Source of the DNA: Candidatus Rhodoferax odensensis
Lineage (GTDB): Bacteria > Pseudomonadota > Gammaproteobacteria > Burkholderiales > Burkholderiaceae_C
Direction of reading: 5' to 3'
Assembly (NCBI GenBank): GCA_016718405.1
Contig: JADKDJ010000006.1
Coordinates: forward strand, 124,001 to 188,000
DNA length: 64,000 nucleotides
Shown here: piece after piece, positions 61,279-64,000 of the stretch
How the letters are laid out: every line of letters begins with the position of its first letter
Position numbering within the stretch: position 1 is the first letter of the stretch
Position numbers and translations under genes: made by a program
The notes under the pieces: model-generated
The model's database searches: none
The model's input: the letters and a program-made list of their open reading frames with translations, nothing else
What the model was told of the DNA's origin: nothing

Positions 61279-63108
61279 TCACACAATGGGGAAGGCGCCG
61301 GTGCGGTCCTGGCCGAAGGTCGATGTTGGGCTCAGTGGCGTGGGCCGGGTGGGTTCGGGCTCCAGAAACCGTATTGGTCGGCGGGTGCGTGAAGACATGG
61401 TTCCCAGCAGGGTCGCCAGCTCCGAAATGACGCTCGTCGCATCCGGGATCTTTTCCGACAACAGCACCGCAGCAACGTGAAAGTGCAGCGTGACCTCGGG
61501 CGTCAGGCCCGGCAGCGGAATAAGGCCGGACGCAATCAACTTGACCATTCGTTCCGACAGCGCCTGGCGTGAGGTGATGCCCTCGATGATGAGACCGAAC
61601 CGGGCGTTGCCAATCCGCCCGGCTGGATCAACGTCGCGCAGCACACGGTGCAGTTTGACGACTGCGCGCAACAGGCATTGCTCGGCAGTGGCGTCGCCAT
61701 ACACCTGTTTGATGCGCTCGTAGTTGACCACCTCGACCAGGACAACCGCCGCAGGTTCTTTGTGCTCGCTGGCGCGTACCACGACATCTTGCAACTGCTT
61801 GCCAAACAGCTCGTCGGTCAGCAAGCCGGTCAAGGCATCCTGACTTGGCAAATGGTCCGCCCGGGTTTTGACTTCCCGGCGCTCGCGCAAACGCAGGTTT
61901 ACGGCATGCAGCAAAACGGGGACGGTAAGGGCCATCACCCCGATCAACACATAATGCCCAGGCTCAGTGCCGGGCAAGACACGTAGGGACTGCAGCGAGC
62001 CCAACATCAAAACGAGTGCCTGCGGGGCGAAAGACAGGGCCAGCCAGGGTGCTGCTGGATTGTTGCGACGCCACGCTATGGCGATGCCTACCAAGCCCAG
62101 GCTCGGAACAAATCCGATCACGCAGGACTGGACAAGACTGGTCAGCGTGCGCTCCAGCGCCCAGTACAACGGCGTTACGGTGACGGCCAGCCAGGCGCCA
62201 GCCAGCAACAGCTTGTCAAACAGCGGGTGAGACGTCGACAGAGCGCAGACGTACCTGACCAACAGCAAAGTGGCGCCAACTCCAAGCAAGGTCAATACCT
62301 CGTGCGCGCTGTCGGACCAGATGGGCGATTGGGGCCACAGGAACTGGGCGAGCAGACCCGACAGCGTTGCGATCACCACAGCGATCAATAGGCCATAGAC
62401 GGTAAACCAGCCTTCTACTCGGTTGCGACGCTGTGCGTACTGTCCGGCGCACCAAGCCGACAACATCAGCAACGCGCCAATGACCAGCCCCAACACGCTG
62501 TACTCAAGATCGCGCCACTGAGCGTGACTCTGGGCGTTGTCAATCCGAATGGGTAGAACCAGGCCCTTGAAGTTGCGTACCTGCAGGTATAAGTCACGCG
62601 TCGAACGCGCGTCGATGCGAACCGAAAACTTGGGGTACAGACCAATCACGGGCCAGTCTGTCACGGCGACCCGGTCGCCCGCACTGTGCTGCAGCCACGC
62701 GCCAGAGCTACTTCGCTGGTAGGCGCTGACGCGGTCGACCTGGGGCAGCGGGATGGTGACGATCCAGTCGCCGCCGGTATGGCTGGCGTTCTCCAGCCTC
62801 AGGTGAACCCACAACGCGCGGGTCGAGTCAATGTCATGAAACGCTGTGCTCGGCGTCATGGTGAACATGCCGGGTGCGGCGCGTGCCACCTTGTCGATGC
62901 CGGCGTCGCCGCGGGGGTCTACCCAAGCCCTGATGGGCTGACTGATTTCAATCGATGGCAGTGCCGCATCGAGCCCGATGGCGGGTGCTTGGGTCGGGGC
63001 TGCTGGCTGCGCGCTGGCCGGATTGTTTCCGATACCGAGCGTTGCGATCAAACAAGGCAAGACGGTGCATCGAATACACTTGAGCGCTTGATTTTTGAGG
63101 AATCGCAT
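61279..63108 (-). CDS. 7TM-DISM receptor with degenerate GGDEF domain
   Basis: The 609-residue product has a signal peptide (about 1-35), a periplasmic beta-sandwich domain of 7TMR-DISMED2 type, seven hydrophobic segments in the middle, a short linker, and a C-terminal diguanylate-cyclase-like domain ([18 protein letters not shown] onwards). The active-site GGDEF reads GNARF (about 500-504), so catalysis is unlikely. It may be an enzymatically dead sensor that binds GTP, c-di-GMP or a partner. The ATG at 63108 overlaps the divergent ychF start and has no clear Shine-Dalgarno sequence. Confidence 0.86.
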   Translation of the reverse strand: MRFLKNQALKCIRCTVLPCLIATLGIGNNPASAQPAAPTQAPAIGLDAALPSIEISQPIRAWVDPRGDAGIDKVARAAPGMFTMTPSTAFHDIDSTRALWVHLRLENASHTGGDWIVTIPLPQVDRVSAYQRSSSGAWLQHSAGDRVAVTDWPVIGLYPKFSVRIDARSTRDLYLQVRNFKGLVLPIRIDNAQSHAQWRDLEYSVLGLVIGALLMLSAWCAGQYAQRRNRVEGWFTVYGLLIAVVIATLSGLLAQFLWPQSPIWSDSAHEVLTLLGVGATLLLVRYVCALSTSHPLFDKLLLAGAWLAVTVTPLYWALERTLTSLVQSCVIGFVPSLGLVGIAIAWRRNNPAAPWLALSFAPQALVLMLGSLQSLRVLPGTEPGHYVLIGVMALTVPVLLHAVNLRLRERREVKTRADHLPSQDALTGLLTDELFGKQLQDVVVRASEHKEPAAVVLVEVVNYERIKQVYGDATAEQCLLRAVVKLHRVLRDVDPAGRIGNARFGLIIEGITSRQALSERMVKLIASGLIPLPGLTPEVTLHFHVAAVLLSEKIPDATSVISELATLLGTMSSRTRRPIRFLEPEPTRPTPLSPTSTFGQDRTGAFPIV

Positions 63109-64000
63109 GAGTTTGAAGTGTGGCATTGTAGGCTTGCCCAACGTCGGAAAATCCACGTTGTTCAATGCCCTGACCAAGGCGGGAATTGCCGCTGAAAATT
63201 ACCCTTTTTGCACAATTGAACCCAATGTGGGCATTGTGGAAGTGCCCGATCCGCGCTTGGCAGCGCTCGCCGCCATTGTGAAGCCAGAACGGATCCAGTG
63301 CGCGATTGTTGAGTTTGTCGACATCGCTGGCCTGGTGGCCGGTGCCAGCCAAGGCGAGGGTCTGGGCAACCAGTTTCTCGCACACATCCGCGAGACCGAC
63401 GCCACCGTCAACGTGGTGCGTTGTTTCGAGGACGACAACGTGATTCACGTCGCGGGCAAGGTCGACCCCATTTCCGATATCGAAGTGATTCAGACCGAGC
63501 TGTGCCTGGCTGACCTGGGTACGGTCGAAAAAGCCTTGCATCGCCATACCAAGACCGCGCGCTCGGGCGACAAGGATGCCGCCAAACTGGTGGCCCTGCT
63601 GGAGAAGTGCCAGGCTGCGCTTAACCAGAGTCAGCCAGTTCGAGCGCTGGAGTTCAGCAAGGAGGACCAAGTTCTTGTCAAACAGTTCTGCTTGATCACC
63701 GCCAAGCCGGCCATGTTTGTGGCCAACGTGGCGGAGGATGGTTTTGAGAACAACCCATTTCTGGATCGTTTGCGTGACTATGCTGCAGCACAGAACGCTC
63801 CGGTGGTGGCGATTTGCGCCAAGATCGAAGCCGAGATGGCCGACATGGAGGACGAGGACAAGAAGATGTTCCTGGCCGAGATTGGGCAGAGCGAACCGGG
63901 GCTCAACCGACTCATCGTGGCGGCTTTCAAGTTGCTGGGTCTGCAAACCTACTTCACGGCTGGCGTCAAAGAAGTGCGCGCCTGGACCATCCACATTGGT
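63107..64000 (+). CDS. ychF: Redox-regulated ATPase YchF/Ola1 (cut by window edge)
   Basis: An Obg-related P-loop ATPase that associates with ribosomes. The first 298 residues are present, of about 364 expected. They show [21 protein letters not shown] (G1, as two motifs), [38 protein letters not shown] (G3, two motifs) and the start of the TGS-like end. The ATG at 63107 follows a GAGGA site eight bases upstream. The start overlaps by two bases that of the minus-strand 7TM gene. Confidence 0.96.
   Translation, partial: MSLKCGIVGLPNVGKSTLFNALTKAGIAAENYPFCTIEPNVGIVEVPDPRLAALAAIVKPERIQCAIVEFVDIAGLVAGASQGEGLGNQFLAHIRETDATVNVVRCFEDDNVIHVAGKVDPISDIEVIQTELCLADLGTVEKALHRHTKTARSGDKDAAKLVALLEKCQAALNQSQPVRALEFSKEDQVLVKQFCLITAKPAMFVANVAEDGFENNPFLDRLRDYAAAQNAPVVAICAKIEAEMADMEDEDKKMFLAEIGQSEPGLNRLIVAAFKLLGLQTYFTAGVKEVRAWTIHIG

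Overview
The window is a continuous stretch of a high-GC betaproteobacterial chromosome, most likely order Burkholderiales, family Comamonadaceae (Rhodoferax/Polaromonas/Acidovorax-like). This assignment rests on gene content and order: a dcw block ending in ftsZ, with lpxC further on; accB-accC-prmA-DUF3426; a lysine/alanine-rich histone H1-like gene beside nrdB-nrdA; and ampD-pilR-pilS-PP0621-ypjD-ffh-miaB. It was not tested by a database search.

Positions 1-7404 hold the end of the division and cell-wall cluster (ftsW, murG, murC, ddlB, ftsQ, ftsA, ftsZ). The first four junctions are 4-bp start/stop overlaps. Positions 7615-19677 are a nine-gene minus-strand cassette for a lipid-linked glycan: two DegT-type aminotransferases, a PglD/NeuD-like acetyltransferase, a PglC-like phosphoglycosyl transferase, two GT4 glycosyltransferases, a heparinase II/III-like protein, an MDR-Gfo/Idh/MocA double oxidoreductase, and a Wzx-like flippase fused to a SAM methyltransferase. 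It lies between ftsZ and lpxC. No Wzy polymerase, nucleotide-sugar dehydratase or export machinery is visible, so precursors and later steps must come from elsewhere.

Positions 19888-28411 carry lpxC, a small membrane protein, ruvC, CdsA-like and PlsC-like lipid genes, mtgA, aroE, a TonB-like gene, an RNB exonuclease and a YqiA-type esterase. Then come rodA, tldD, and a DAHP synthase (aroG) preceded by what reads as a complete ribosome-mediated attenuator whose leader peptide is packed with Phe/Tyr/Trp codons. Next are mpl, a nucleotidyltransferase-like orphan, a TlpA-like thioredoxin, accB, accC, prmA, a DUF3426 protein and a PfkB kinase.

Positions 40302-45407 contain the H1-like gene and the class Ia ribonucleotide reductase pair, with an NrdR-box promoter before nrdA and an apparent single-base frameshift near the end of nrdB. 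ampD, pilR/pilS, a PP0621-like peptide, ypjD, ffh, miaB and a tRNA-Met follow. The last part has an ECF sigma factor with a frameshifted anti-sigma-like partner, an enoyl-CoA hydratase, an M61 peptidase, dsbC, a UbiH-family monooxygenase, a MOSC protein, a 7TM receptor with a degenerate GGDEF domain, and the start of ychF.

Two families of hairpin-forming intergenic repeats sit at gene ends: one after ftsZ, the other after rodA, tldD and ffh. The most interesting items are the aromatic attenuator before aroG, the flippase-methyltransferase fusion and the glycan cassette placed inside the dcw/lpxC region. The two frameshifts may be sequencing errors.
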